Notes: a model not told the origin generated them from the letters alone. A DNA stretch of 64,000 bases from Hyphomicrobiales bacterium (GCA_013214705.1 JABSRZ010000009.1:1-64000); one strand, 5' to 3'. Positions 52,278 to 63,153 are shown, numbered from the stretch's first letter. Numbers and translations: made by a program.

Positions 52278-53024
52278 TTACCAGCCACCCGAAGCACCAC
52301 CGCCACCAAAACTACCGCCACCACCGGTAAACCCGGATGACGAACCGCTACCACCCAATGAGCCACCCCAACTGGATGACCTGGTGCTAGATCTGCCCGA
52401 AGAAAATAAACTATCCCGGCCAAACCCGATAACCGAATTAAAGATTAAAAAGATAACGACTATGAAAAATATAATTGCAAAAATAAATTCTTGCGGCTCG
52501 GTCGAGGCGGTTTGTTCGGCCAAGCTTTGCTCGGTAATTTCGCCGGATATCGCTTGCAAAATTAAATCGACACCGATGCGAATGCCTTTGGACATTTCGC
52601 CATTTTTAAAATTCGGCAAAATATAATCTTGAATGATCTGATGGCTAGTGGCATCAGTTAGGCTGCCTTCTAAGCCATAGCCAACCTCAATTGACACTTT
52701 GCGCTCATTGGGCGCGACCAATAACAACACCCCGTTATTTTTGTCTTTTTGGCCAATTTCCCAGTGGCGGCCAAGCTGGTAACCATAATCTCTAATTTCA
52801 TAATCTTGCAGCGAACTCACCACCGCCACCACCACCTGAATGCCAGATTGTTGTTCTAATTCGGCCAATTTACTTATCATTGCGGCTTTTGTGGCCGGCA
52901 AAATAATGCCCACCTCATCGACCACCCGGCCAGATAATGGCGGAAAATCCGGCGCGGCAGCGGCCGTGTTGGTAATAAATAGGCCGATTAGCAATATCGA
53001 TAATTTAACAAAACGCATTGGCAC
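52278..53024 (-). CDS. TPM domain (YgcG-like) protein, paralogue of 50792-51616
   Basis: FPPLSGRVVDEVGIILPATKAAM...NNGVLLLVAPNERKVSIEVGYGLEGSLTDA; ends GGGGSFGGGGASGGW. Confidence 0.93.
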   Translation of the reverse strand: MPMRFVKLSILLIGLFITNTAAAAPDFPPLSGRVVDEVGIILPATKAAMISKLAELEQQSGIQVVVAVVSSLQDYEIRDYGYQLGRHWEIGQKDKNNGVLLLVAPNERKVSIEVGYGLEGSLTDATSHQIIQDYILPNFKNGEMSKGIRIGVDLILQAISGEITEQSLAEQTASTEPQEFIFAIIFFIVVIFLIFNSVIGFGRDSLFSSGRSSTRSSSWGGSLGGSGSSSGFTGGGGSFGGGGASGGW

Positions 53025-53081
53025 GACTTTCGCTATATTAAAATTTTATTTTGCCCGGTTTAGAACTTAACCTTGGGCGGT

Positions 53082-53669
53082 TTAAAAACTAACGCTGGGT
53101 GCGGTTTCCGCCGCGGCGGTAATTTCAAACTGTTGCATATATTCACTGTCAGAATACATTAAGCTATGCCATAAGCGACCGGGAAAAGTTTTAATCTCGG
53201 TGTTAAACTCTTGTACGGCAATGATATAATCGCGCCGTGCCACAGCAATTCGGTTCTCTGTGCCTTCTAGCTGCGATTGCAAAGTCAAAAAGTTTTTATC
53301 GGCTTTCAGGTCTGGATATCTCTCGACCACCACCATTAATTTGCCCAAGGCTGCGCCCAAACCATCCTGATTGGCCTGAAAAGCGCTAAATGCCGCTGGG
53401 TTGGTTAAAATGTCTTTGGGTATGGTCAGCTGCGTGGCTTTGGCACGGGCTTCGACCACCGCAGTTAAGGTTTCTTGCTCGTGCGCGGCATAGGCTTTTA
53501 CCGTTTCGACCAAATTGGGTATTAAATCTGTCCGCCGTTGATATTGGTTAAGCACCTGACTCCATTGCGCTTTGGCAGCTTCTTCAAAAGTTGGAATGCT
53601 GTTAATTCCACAGCTCGAAACCGTCATTGCCATCAAAACCAATAATATTATTTTTATTTGCTTCATCAT
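53082..53669 (-). CDS. lemA: LemA family protein
   Basis: Lipoprotein-like N-terminus; AQWSQVLNQYQRRTDLIPNLVETVKAYAAHEQETLTAVVEARAKA. Confidence 0.95.
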   Translation of the reverse strand: MMKQIKIILLVLMAMTVSSCGINSIPTFEEAAKAQWSQVLNQYQRRTDLIPNLVETVKAYAAHEQETLTAVVEARAKATQLTIPKDILTNPAAFSAFQANQDGLGAALGKLMVVVERYPDLKADKNFLTLQSQLEGTENRIAVARRDYIIAVQEFNTEIKTFPGRLWHSLMYSDSEYMQQFEITAAAETAPSVSF

Positions 53670-53746
53670 TCAAAATCTCCCGATTGCCTTGATATTATCG
53701 TGGTTAACAAAAAAAACAAGTGGTCGCGTTTGATAAAATTTTATAA

Positions 53747-56743
53747 CTAAAATTTAAGCCGTATTCCGGCCTCAGCACCCAGGTTTAAACTGGTGCGTGA
53801 AAGCTCGCCGCTGGCCGCTAATGACGCGGTTACAGACTGGCTCAAGGCCATAGTGGCCATCGCCTTAATCGCCACGCTGTTGCGCGCCACAGAGGCGGTC
53901 TGCGCAGCAAATAAAGTCGGTGAATTTTGCAGCTGATAATTATGGCTCACATTGACATCGCCAAATTCATGTTTCCATGCCACTGAGAAACTCGTATCAA
54001 GTGTGACATTGGTGTCAAAAACTATTTCGGCTAATTTGTTTTGGCCAGCCCATTCGAGCCCAATGAGGCTGCTAAATTGATTATAAACCGCCGATGAAGC
54101 GCTAATGTTAAGCCCACCTGCCCCGGTTTCGGTAAACGCGTCATTTGCCAACCGCGAAAAGCTCAGCCCAACCAATGGTGATATGACCGAATTTTTGTTG
54201 ATTAAGTCGGTTTCAAACCCATATCTGGCTTTTAAGCTACCGCCCCAACTTTGGCCACTATAATTTGCCACGGCGGTTTTGGTTAACCCGCCAATGTCAA
54301 TTTGCCGGCTGCTGCTATAGGCCGATAGGTTATAATCTAACGCTGAAACCAAGCCCAAACCAATCTGGTCGGCTTGCTGCGCGCCCCAACCGGCATAAGC
54401 CGCCAAGTGCCCCACCAGTGAACTGGCTTTAGAGGCAGCATTATAAGTGCTGAAATTGACCGCGCTCGTACCCGCGCCGGCGCCTATTGTCCAGCCATTG
54501 CCTAAATCTACATCTGCACCCGCCACCAAAGTTAAGCCAATGCTGCTTATATCTGTCGCTCCACTGCCTTTGGCCACAGAAGAACGCGATACGAGGCTTT
54601 TTGCCCATATGTTTGGCAATAATATCTGCGGTTCGGCTTCAATATTACCGTTGGTATAACCTATAGCGCCAAGCTGGCCAGTTGTTGGCTTGGCCAAGCG
54701 GTTTAACAATGCATCGCGGAATATAGCCGAATAACCACCGCCCAAAGCGTTTACGGCGGCTAAATCTTCGCCGGACAATTGAATGATGACATCTTTGGCC
54801 GCATCATTGCTTAAGCCGTATAAGGCTTTTAGCAATTCTGTACCTTCAGCACCGCTATAAGTGTAATTGTTGATGGCCGTGGCGGCCGCAGATTGGTTGG
54901 GGTTAAAACTAAACGGAGTAAAATCCGGGTCACCGCTGTCAATCAGAGTTATCGAAACGTCATTGCCATCACCGCTCGTGGTATCGACCACATAGCTTAA
55001 AAATGCATAATCTTCAACAATCGGGTCGAAACTTCCGGCCACCACATCTACACCATCATTGTCTATAAGGCCATATACTATGCCGGTGACCAGTTGGTAA
55101 TCAAACACATCAGTATTGGCTTTCACCTCTAATGTACCGTCCAAAGTTACCGTTCCAGCCACCACAAACGCATCGGCAAGGCTAACATTATCTACATCTA
55201 TTTTTACAATAGAGCCGCTATTAAAGATCAAATCGCCGGTATATATAACGTCGGTCACCAGATCATTTTGCAAATCTATAATCTGGCTATTGTTTAGCGC
55301 ACCTGCAAAGTAAGAGCTGCCGCCATAAGCATTCCACAAGCCAGTATTGGCAAAAACTGAGGTCGCAAAGACAGAATTGGTTATGTCTAACAAGCCGTTT
55401 ATGGTGCCGATATTATTGAGCGTTACAATTCCAGATGTTACGCCGTTGATACCGCCGTCTAATGTGGCAGAGGCGACAATGTCAATATCCACATTGCCGC
55501 TAGTGACAGTAAACTCAATCGCCGCATCACCGCCATAAATATCGGCATTCACATTTAAATCCACATTGCCGGTATCGGCCTTTATGTCTATGCCATTGCC
55601 ATTAGCACCGCTACCGCCAGTTAGTTTGGCATTGTTGGTAATGGTTATATTACCTAAGCCATTGGCCACAGCATCTATCGCGTCATTTGTGTCTGAAATA
55701 ACTACATTATTGGTGGTGATATTGGTGTCGCCGTCTGCCAATTCGGTTCTGATGCCATTTCGGTGTATGGCCTCAACACTGCCAATGGCGGCGTTGGTAA
55801 TAATTGTAACACTGCCTAGGTCATAATCATAGGCTTCAATGCCATTATAACCACCATCTATGATGCCATTTGCGGTGATGAAAGTATCTGACCCGCCGCT
55901 CGCTTGTGTCCAAATACCGATGCCATAATCGCCGATTAAACGTATTATGTTGGCATTAATGGTGGTATCGCCTGTGCCCACATAGCGCGACGCAAAAATT
56001 CCCACGCTTATACCGACGGTATTTTCTGATGAATCGACATAGATTTCGCCGGTGGTGGTGATGTTGGTGACCCCAGTGGTATTACCAGAATTATTTGTCA
56101 CAATGCCAGCTTTCGGATCACTTTTTGAACCGGTAAACCATATATTACCAGCTTGTTCGATGTTAATATCGGCTTCAGTATTGTTGTATATGGCCGCATA
56201 AATGCCCATGCTTCCGCAATCACATCCAGCATCTACTTTCACTTCGCCACTGCCAATAATGTTAATATTGCCTTCATTTGATTCGGCATAAACACCCATA
56301 TCAACGCCCGACACATCGCCATTATTATTTATATCAATATCACCATCGGCAGTTATGGCCACAACAGCAGCGGTAGACACACTGCTGACTGTGGAGCCGG
56401 TGCTTAAATTAATGGTTATACCACCGCCAACTGAAGTGGCGTAAACGCCCACTTGAGCAGCGGTTATATCATCATTGACGGTGATGCTAGTCACGCCATC
56501 CACCGTATCGGTATTAATACCATCAATATTTGATATGGTGGAAATTTCGGCATTATTGGTAATTGTAATGCTGCCTGCACTGCTATTGTTAGCTTCTATG
56601 CCGGTCGCGTCATTATTTACAATGTTGCCACCGGGGGCTGAGGCCTCATAATCTGCCGCATAAACCGGGCAAACGCTGGCAAGCACAATCGCTAAGCTTA
56701 ACAGCCAGCTTTTATGGTTTAAGGGCAATATATGTGTTGGCAA
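53747..56743 (-). CDS. Autotransporter with repetitive beta-helix passenger
   Basis: Signal peptide, ITITNN/INNNGDVSG-type beta-helix repeats, C-terminal about 300-aa barrel ending in EAGIRLKF. Confidence 0.9.
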   Translation of the reverse strand: MPTHILPLNHKSWLLSLAIVLASVCPVYAADYEASAPGGNIVNNDATGIEANNSSAGSITITNNAEISTISNIDGINTDTVDGVTSITVNDDITAAQVGVYATSVGGGITINLSTGSTVSSVSTAAVVAITADGDIDINNNGDVSGVDMGVYAESNEGNINIIGSGEVKVDAGCDCGSMGIYAAIYNNTEADINIEQAGNIWFTGSKSDPKAGIVTNNSGNTTGVTNITTTGEIYVDSSENTVGISVGIFASRYVGTGDTTINANIIRLIGDYGIGIWTQASGGSDTFITANGIIDGGYNGIEAYDYDLGSVTIITNAAIGSVEAIHRNGIRTELADGDTNITTNNVVISDTNDAIDAVANGLGNITITNNAKLTGGSGANGNGIDIKADTGNVDLNVNADIYGGDAAIEFTVTSGNVDIDIVASATLDGGINGVTSGIVTLNNIGTINGLLDITNSVFATSVFANTGLWNAYGGSSYFAGALNNSQIIDLQNDLVTDVIYTGDLIFNSGSIVKIDVDNVSLADAFVVAGTVTLDGTLEVKANTDVFDYQLVTGIVYGLIDNDGVDVVAGSFDPIVEDYAFLSYVVDTTSGDGNDVSITLIDSGDPDFTPFSFNPNQSAAATAINNYTYSGAEGTELLKALYGLSNDAAKDVIIQLSGEDLAAVNALGGGYSAIFRDALLNRLAKPTTGQLGAIGYTNGNIEAEPQILLPNIWAKSLVSRSSVAKGSGATDISSIGLTLVAGADVDLGNGWTIGAGAGTSAVNFSTYNAASKASSLVGHLAAYAGWGAQQADQIGLGLVSALDYNLSAYSSSRQIDIGGLTKTAVANYSGQSWGGSLKARYGFETDLINKNSVISPLVGLSFSRLANDAFTETGAGGLNISASSAVYNQFSSLIGLEWAGQNKLAEIVFDTNVTLDTSFSVAWKHEFGDVNVSHNYQLQNSPTLFAAQTASVARNSVAIKAMATMALSQSVTASLAASGELSRTSLNLGAEAGIRLKF

Positions 56744-56876
56744 TATTATTTTAACCCCGTCTCCAAAAATCGAAAATATAGTCTATTCGATAGGTGATTC
56801 TTGACGTTAAGTAAAGCTTATACTTAACAAAAGGTTAACGCAATTGATACAATTTTAACCACTTGAAAAAATCCAT

Positions 56877-56903
56877 AAAAAAAGCAGCCGTTAAGCTGCT
56901 TAT
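56877..56903 (-). terminator. Rho-independent terminator of tRNA-Gly
   Basis: Minus strand AAGCAGC-TTAACG-GCTGCTT then a T run, immediately downstream of the tRNA. Confidence 0.85.
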
Positions 56904-56914
56904 TTTAAACCGAA

Positions 56915-56989
56915 TGGAGCGGGCGATGAGATTCGAACTCACGACCCTAACCTTGGCAAGGTTATGCTCTACCCCTGAGCTACGCCCGC
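56915..56989 (-). tRNA. tRNA-Gly (anticodon GCC)
   Basis: Minus strand GCGGGCGTAGCTCAGGGGTAGAGCATAACCTTGCCAAGGTTAGGGTCGTGAGTTCGAATCTCATCGCCCGCTCCA; complete cloverleaf, encoded CCA, 75 nt. Confidence 0.98.
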
Positions 56990-57128
56990 GCTTCATTCGT
57001 GTTGTGGTTTATAATATGTTTTAAAAATAAAGCAATAGGCATCAGCTAGTTTTTCAAGGGTTTATTCACACTATAATCATATTTGTTTATAACTTCCCAA
57101 AATCATCAATTGGCGCTAAAATACACCC

Positions 57129-57809
57129 ATGACAATGTTCGAAAAACAAAAATCTTGTGCGCAATTGTCGCAAATTGTAAAGTTGTTTCCGTTGCCGGAG
57201 GTTATGCTGTTGCCGCAAACCCAATTGCCACTCAATATATTTGAAGATAAATATATAGCCATGGTCGATGAAGCCTTGGCCACAGACCGCTTAATTGCGA
57301 TGATTCAACCGATGCAAGAAACCAATGACAATATATTGCACCGAATCGGCTGTATTGGGCGCATAGCCTCGTTTCAAGAAACCACAAAAGGCAAATATCA
57401 CATCACATTATTGGGGCTTTGCCGGTTTGAATTGGTCGAAGAAATTATCGACGAAACCGAAACACCAGACCCCAATGCCATCCGCCGCGCTTCGGTAGAT
57501 TATCGCAAATTTGCCAATGATTTTGACAGGCCTAGCGCTGAACGACAAAAATTAATTGACCGTGAAAAACTGATCAATTCCATCAAAGATATGCTGCATA
57601 ATATGGATTTGGATGTAGATTGGAATGATTTGGCCAACACCCCAAATGAAATGTTGGTTAACGCCATCAGCATGACCAGCCCGTTTCAGATAGCCGAAAA
57701 ACAAGCTTTGTTAGAAGCGCCCACCGCAGCCGACCGCGCCGAACTGCTGATCGCCCTGTCTAAAATATCGCTGGGCAACACATCCAATAATAACGATTTG
57801 ATCCAATGA
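57129..57809 (+). CDS. LON peptidase substrate-binding (N-terminal) domain protein
   Basis: FPLPEVMLLPQTQLPLNIFEDKYIAMVDEAL...GCIGRIASFQETTKGKYHITLLGLCRF. Confidence 0.93.
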   Translation: MTMFEKQKSCAQLSQIVKLFPLPEVMLLPQTQLPLNIFEDKYIAMVDEALATDRLIAMIQPMQETNDNILHRIGCIGRIASFQETTKGKYHITLLGLCRFELVEEIIDETETPDPNAIRRASVDYRKFANDFDRPSAERQKLIDREKLINSIKDMLHNMDLDVDWNDLANTPNEMLVNAISMTSPFQIAEKQALLEAPTAADRAELLIALSKISLGNTSNNNDLIQ

Positions 57810-57846
57810 TACCGATCTAACACAATGATAAAGTTGAACTAAAATT

Positions 57847-58038
57847 ATGAACAAAACCCCAGAAACCACTTCGGTAAACCCCAAATTGTTAGAAATATTG
57901 GTATGCCCGCTGACCAAAAACACGTTGACCTATGATGCCGAGGCGCAAGAATTAATCAGCGAAAAAGCCAAACTGGCCTACCCCATACGTGATGGCATAC
58001 CCATTATGTTAATCGAAGAAGCCCGCCAGCTTGAGTGA
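57847..58038 (+). CDS. Trm112 family protein
   Basis: [42 protein letters not shown]. Confidence 0.93.
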   Translation: MNKTPETTSVNPKLLEILVCPLTKNTLTYDAEAQELISEKAKLAYPIRDGIPIMLIEEARQLE

Positions 58039-58131
58039 TAACAACTTTATGCACACATAATGCGACTTTTTGGCACATGGGAGGCTAGGTTAAACCGGCT
58101 ATATTGACCAGAAATCAATTATAAGGTCGAT

Positions 58132-59562
58132 ATGTCAGCTCCCATCACCGCAAAACTGTTGCAAAAGTATAGCCACCCGATACCGCGCTATACCAGCTAC
58201 CCGACCGCCCCGCATTTTAGCGATAAAGTGGATGCGCAACAATTTGAAGCCTCGCTTTTGGCCTTGCCAAATGGCCAAGCTTTGTCATTATATTTTCACA
58301 TTCCTTATTGCGATACGCTGTGCTGGTTTTGCGGTTGTCACACCAAAATAACCCAAAAATACCAACCCATTGCCGAATATTTACTAGCTTTAAAAGCCGA
58401 AATTACCAGCATTGCCAAGCTTTTAAGCCAGCAAGGTAAAAATTATCTAGTTAGCCACATACATTTTGGTGGGGGTTCACCAACCATATTGTCACCGCGC
58501 GATTTTGCCGATTTAATGGCGCATGTAAAAACCAATTTTAACCTCGCTGATGCCGCCGAAATCGCCGTCGAAATAGACCCGCGCGGCATCGAAGATGAAA
58601 TGCTCAAAGCGTTGGCGGTTTCTGGCGTTAACCGAATCAGTGTTGGCGTGCAAGATTTCGACCCCGAAGTGCAAAAAGCCATCAACCGCATTCAAACTTT
58701 TGCCGAAACCCAACAAGTCATCGACAGGTTGGCAAATTTAGGCGTCAACAAAGTCAATATCGACATTATTTATGGCCTGCCAAAACAAACCAAGGCCAAA
58801 ATTATCGACACTGTGCGACAATCGTTGGCGCTAAATATTGACCGCATTGCCTTATTTGGTTATGCCCATGTGCCATGGATGAAAACCCACCAAAAACTAA
58901 TTTTGCCTGAGGATTTGCCGCAGATAGAGCAACGGTTTGAACAAGCCGAAGCGGTTTCGCAATATTTACAGGCCCGCGGTTTTCGCCATATTGGCCTCGA
59001 CCATTTTGCCAAAGCCGATGACCCTATGGCCATCGCCGATAAAACCGGGCAATTAAAGCGCAATTTCCAAGGCTACACCACCGACAGCGCCCCAGCGTTA
59101 ATCGGTTTTGGCGCTTCGTCAATTTCTAGCCTTCCAGATGGTTATTTTCAAAATCAACCGTCATTGCCATCTTATATGCAGGCAGCAAATGACGGCGCTC
59201 TGCCAACAGTAAAAGGCATAATATTAACCAATGAAGACCATGTCAGGCGCGACATTATTGAAAAAATCATGTGCCAATTGGCCATTTCCAAACCAGAAAT
59301 TACCGCCATTTGTCATAAATATAACCAGCCAACCAATCAATTAGTGGCCGAGTTTGAACAATTAGAAAAATTCGCAGTTGATGGCCTGGTGAACAGACAT
59401 GCCGATAAATTTGTTATTCCACCGCACATGCGGGCGTTTTTGCGGGTTATCGCCGCGCATTTTGACGCCAATTTGACCCCCACATCTACAGTCCAGCTGC
59501 AAAATAACCAACAAACCGACACTTCGCCGAGCCATAAAGGCCGCCATAGTTTGGCAATATAG
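58132..59562 (+). CDS. hemN: Oxygen-independent coproporphyrinogen III oxidase
   Basis: PRYTSYPTAPHF, YFHIPYCDTLCWFCGCHT (radical SAM CxxxCxxC), HFGGGSPTIL. Confidence 0.96.
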   Translation: MSAPITAKLLQKYSHPIPRYTSYPTAPHFSDKVDAQQFEASLLALPNGQALSLYFHIPYCDTLCWFCGCHTKITQKYQPIAEYLLALKAEITSIAKLLSQQGKNYLVSHIHFGGGSPTILSPRDFADLMAHVKTNFNLADAAEIAVEIDPRGIEDEMLKALAVSGVNRISVGVQDFDPEVQKAINRIQTFAETQQVIDRLANLGVNKVNIDIIYGLPKQTKAKIIDTVRQSLALNIDRIALFGYAHVPWMKTHQKLILPEDLPQIEQRFEQAEAVSQYLQARGFRHIGLDHFAKADDPMAIADKTGQLKRNFQGYTTDSAPALIGFGASSISSLPDGYFQNQPSLPSYMQAANDGALPTVKGIILTNEDHVRRDIIEKIMCQLAISKPEITAICHKYNQPTNQLVAEFEQLEKFAVDGLVNRHADKFVIPPHMRAFLRVIAAHFDANLTPTSTVQLQNNQQTDTSPSHKGRHSLAI

Positions 59563-59564
59563 GT

Positions 59565-60809
59565 CTAATTTTGGCTGGTTTTCCGGCCAAATTGCCAGCT
59601 ATACACCGCCACCATGGCCAATAATAACACGCCCATAAATAACATTAGGTTGGGCATTTTTACCTGACCGCCGACAACTTGCATGGGGGCTATAAACTCT
59701 AAATAATAACCCACAAGCGGCATGCTAAGTGGCACCAGCAATTGCCGCAACCCAGCATAAGCCGCAAACACCCTGCCGCGTAAATTTTTGGGCACATGGC
59801 GCTGCAAATAAGTGGCCTCTAACGGGCCAGAATAGCCCAAAAATAGCCCAACAAACCAGATTATGGGCGCAAAAAGCCATAGATTATTGGCAAAATTAAG
59901 CGTCATAATTGCCACCGCCAAACCAGCATAACCAATTGATAATAAAGCCTGATAGCTTATTCTATCGCCCAAAAAACTATAAAGCAGCGTCGCCGACATT
60001 GTGCCGGTGGCAAAAAACACCATTATTATGCCCTGATCGATCGGCGATCGTAAAATCTGGTTGGCGAAAATAGGCAAATAGATGAATATTAACACCGATA
60101 TCGCCATCGAAATGACCGCGCTTAAGCCCACAATAAGCCGCATTTCTCTGTGCCGGTAAATAAATTCAAAGCCCTGCCAAAAATGTTTGAAATTGGCTTT
60201 TTGCGCCGGCATATCGGCGGTTTTTGACAGGTGTTTTTGCAGGTATATCAGCCCGATTAACGGGATCAAAAAGCTAAACGCATCGAACCACAATAGGTTC
60301 ACCACGCCATAAAGGCTTATCAACACCCCCGCCAATAAGGGGCCTAATAAATCCATCAGGCTTTCGACTAAAGAATTAAACCCATTTAGTTTTTCTTTAG
60401 CTAAATTTTTACTGTCTAACTCATTGGCAAATAACACATCTTTGGCGCTGCGCCCCGGTGCATCTAGCAGCGAGCTTAAAAATATCAACAGCAATAATAA
60501 TGTCATATCCAACTGGTCATAGACAAATAATAACGGTATCGCCGCCACGGCTGCAAAGTTAAGCAAGTCAGAATATTTTGAGGTTTTCACCCCGCCAAAA
60601 CGGTCAATCATCCCGCCGCCAACGACTGAGGAAATAAAGATTGGGACGAATTTAAACCCTAATAATATGCCAACATAGGTCGGGCTGCCGGTCATTTGCA
60701 ATATAAGCCACGGGATGGCAAATTCGGTCAACGCATTGCCCAATATCGACACACCATTAAGGCCAATAAGGCCATAAACCACTAGGTTTTTATGAGGTTT
60801 GGACTCCAT
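59565..60809 (-). CDS. MFS transporter
   Basis: GNALTEFAIPWLILQMTGSPTYVGILLGFKFVPIFISSVVGGGMIDRFG. Confidence 0.92.
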   Translation of the reverse strand: MESKPHKNLVVYGLIGLNGVSILGNALTEFAIPWLILQMTGSPTYVGILLGFKFVPIFISSVVGGGMIDRFGGVKTSKYSDLLNFAAVAAIPLLFVYDQLDMTLLLLLIFLSSLLDAPGRSAKDVLFANELDSKNLAKEKLNGFNSLVESLMDLLGPLLAGVLISLYGVVNLLWFDAFSFLIPLIGLIYLQKHLSKTADMPAQKANFKHFWQGFEFIYRHREMRLIVGLSAVISMAISVLIFIYLPIFANQILRSPIDQGIIMVFFATGTMSATLLYSFLGDRISYQALLSIGYAGLAVAIMTLNFANNLWLFAPIIWFVGLFLGYSGPLEATYLQRHVPKNLRGRVFAAYAGLRQLLVPLSMPLVGYYLEFIAPMQVVGGQVKMPNLMLFMGVLLLAMVAVYSWQFGRKTSQN

Positions 60810-62176
60810 TATGATGGAAATTCACCCTTTAAATAGGTCGGCAATTCACCACTTTGCGCCGCCGCCTCATCGCTAAAAAACTTCTTAACCGGCGCCATAC
60901 CATCTATCAATTTTAACCCCAAATCGCGCACAAACCGCACCGGCGCGAGGTCATTAGAAAATAATCTATTGATCACATCGGCAAACGCGGCATGGGTCAA
61001 TACGTCAAACCGCCGCCATTGTTGGTATTTATTCAGCACTGTGTGGCTGGCAAAATCTAAGCCCAAATTGCGCGCCTCTACCATCACCTCGGCCAACACC
61101 GCAATGTCGCGCAAGCCCATATTTAGCCCTTGGCCAGCAATCGGGTGGATGCCATGCGCCGCATCGCCAATGAGCACCGCCCGCGGCCTCATATATTCAT
61201 GTGCCACCTGCAACCCCAGCGGATAACTAAATTTTTCGCCACAAAGTGCCACCTCGCCCAAATGCAGGCCAAATCTTTTGACCATTTCGGCGTTAAATTC
61301 ATCATCATTAGCGGCCATAAGCTTTGCCGCCAATTTAGGATTTTCTGCCCACACCAAACTCGATTGATGCTGGCCATTTCTATCATCCGCGCCTGCCCTG
61401 TCAGGTAAAGGCAAGCTGGCGAATGGGCCAGCCGGGTAAAAATGCTCATAAGCCGCGCCATGATGCGGTTTTTGGTGGCTTACCGGGCAAACAATGGCGG
61501 TTTGGCCATATCCCCAGCCAAAGGTTTGAATGCCCAACTGCTGGCGCACAAATGAGCCCCGCCCATCCGCCGCGATCAACAGGCCAGCGGTTAGTTTTTG
61601 GCCATCATCTAGTTGAACCGTCACAAAATGGTTTTCAACCGCAAAACTTGTCAGTTTTCGGCCAATTTTGAAATCAATATTGTCTTCCGCCTGCGCGCCA
61701 TCCCACATAGCGCCCAATAAATGTCCACTTTCGACCACATGCGCCACGGCTAAGTTGTCATCATTTTGTGTGCTGTCAAATTCTAGCAATGCATCTTGCA
61801 AAATATTGCCGGGTTTGCCATCCAGTATATGCACGCTATGCATCGGTTGATATTTGCCCAAAAGCCGTGGCCAAATGCCCAATAAATCTAACATTTTACG
61901 CGGCGCTTCAGATATAGCCAAGGCGCGGCCATCGCCTTTATCGGTCACTTTTGCGGTCACTTTAATTGGTGATATAATGGCCAATTTAAAGCCCAATTTG
62001 GCCAAAGCCACAGCCATAGTGAGGCCAGCATGGCCACCACCAACAATCACAGCATCATAATCTAATTTATTATTAAACATTGGCATCGGCTCTATTTCAA
62101 CGGGTCGTAAGGTCAAACCATTTAGAATTTTTATATCCATATCAATGACGTGTTTTTTGCTTGTTGTCAAAATCAA
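60809..62176 (-). CDS. UbiH/UbiF-family FAD-dependent hydroxylase
   Basis: YDAVIVGGGHAGLTMAVALAKLG, LIAADGRGSFVRQQLGI, LIGDAAHGIHPIAGQGLNMGLRD; true start may be downstream. Confidence 0.93.
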   Translation of the reverse strand: MILTTSKKHVIDMDIKILNGLTLRPVEIEPMPMFNNKLDYDAVIVGGGHAGLTMAVALAKLGFKLAIISPIKVTAKVTDKGDGRALAISEAPRKMLDLLGIWPRLLGKYQPMHSVHILDGKPGNILQDALLEFDSTQNDDNLAVAHVVESGHLLGAMWDGAQAEDNIDFKIGRKLTSFAVENHFVTVQLDDGQKLTAGLLIAADGRGSFVRQQLGIQTFGWGYGQTAIVCPVSHQKPHHGAAYEHFYPAGPFASLPLPDRAGADDRNGQHQSSLVWAENPKLAAKLMAANDDEFNAEMVKRFGLHLGEVALCGEKFSYPLGLQVAHEYMRPRAVLIGDAAHGIHPIAGQGLNMGLRDIAVLAEVMVEARNLGLDFASHTVLNKYQQWRRFDVLTHAAFADVINRLFSNDLAPVRFVRDLGLKLIDGMAPVKKFFSDEAAAQSGELPTYLKGEFPS

Positions 62177-62247
62177 ATGGCGTAATATAAATCAATAATA
62201 CAATTTCAGAGCGCCCCTTAAGCTCACTAATTAGGCCATCGTGACAC

Positions 62248-63126
62248 ATGAATCCAGCACTTGAAACCCTCATCAACACCACCTTAAAACTAGAAAAAAT
62301 AGAGCATTTAATTTTTAGAGGCATCAGCCCACAAAATGGCTGGCAACGGGTATTTGGCGGGCAAGTTATTGGCCAAGCCTTAGTGGCAGCGCGCCACACA
62401 GTCAAAGCCATGCAGTTCGAGAATGACCGCTTAACCCACTCGTTGCACGGTTATTTTTTACGCGCTGGCGACCCCAGCGTGCCGATTGTTTATGAAGTTG
62501 ACCCGGTGCGAGATGGCAAAAGCTTTTCGACCCGCCGCGTGGTGGCCATTCAGCACGGCAAGGCCATATTTTCGATGATTGCTTCGTTTCAAAAACATGA
62601 ACACGGCTTAACCCACCAAATTGACATGCCAGACGTGCCCCTGCCCGACACCTTGCCGAGCGAGGCCGAGCTTAAGGCCAAATATTTAGATAAATTACCC
62701 AAAAATATGCAGATTTATTGGAGCCGTGAGCGGCCGATAGAAATGCGCCATGTCGAATCCCGCTATATCTCCGCCAATGCCTCTAAAAAACCGGCGCAAA
62801 ATGTCTGGTTTCGTGCGTCTTCCAAATTGCCTGACGATGTCGACATTCACCAAGCGGTATTGGCCTTCGCCTCTGATTTTTCATTGCTCGACACTTCGCT
62901 CATTGCGCATGGTACGTCTATTTTCGACCCCAAAATGCAAGTCGCAAGCTTAGACCATGCCATATGGTTTCACCGGCCGTTTAAGGCCGATGATTGGTTA
63001 TTATATAGCCAAGACAGCCCTAGCAGCAGCGGCGCACGGGGCTTTAACCGTGGTTCTATTTTTAATTTAAACGGTGAATTGGTGGCCTCAACTGCCCAAG
63101 AAGGCCTGATTAGAGACCATAGCTGA
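62248..63126 (+). CDS. tesB: Acyl-CoA thioesterase II
   Basis: FRGISPQNGWQRVFGGQVIGQALVAARHTV; LDHAIWFHRPFKADDWLLYSQDSPSSSGARGFNRGSIFNLNGELVAS. Confidence 0.96.
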   Translation: MNPALETLINTTLKLEKIEHLIFRGISPQNGWQRVFGGQVIGQALVAARHTVKAMQFENDRLTHSLHGYFLRAGDPSVPIVYEVDPVRDGKSFSTRRVVAIQHGKAIFSMIASFQKHEHGLTHQIDMPDVPLPDTLPSEAELKAKYLDKLPKNMQIYWSRERPIEMRHVESRYISANASKKPAQNVWFRASSKLPDDVDIHQAVLAFASDFSLLDTSLIAHGTSIFDPKMQVASLDHAIWFHRPFKADDWLLYSQDSPSSSGARGFNRGSIFNLNGELVASTAQEGLIRDHS

Positions 63127-63153
63127 ACAAAGCATCCGCGCTAACATTTAAGC

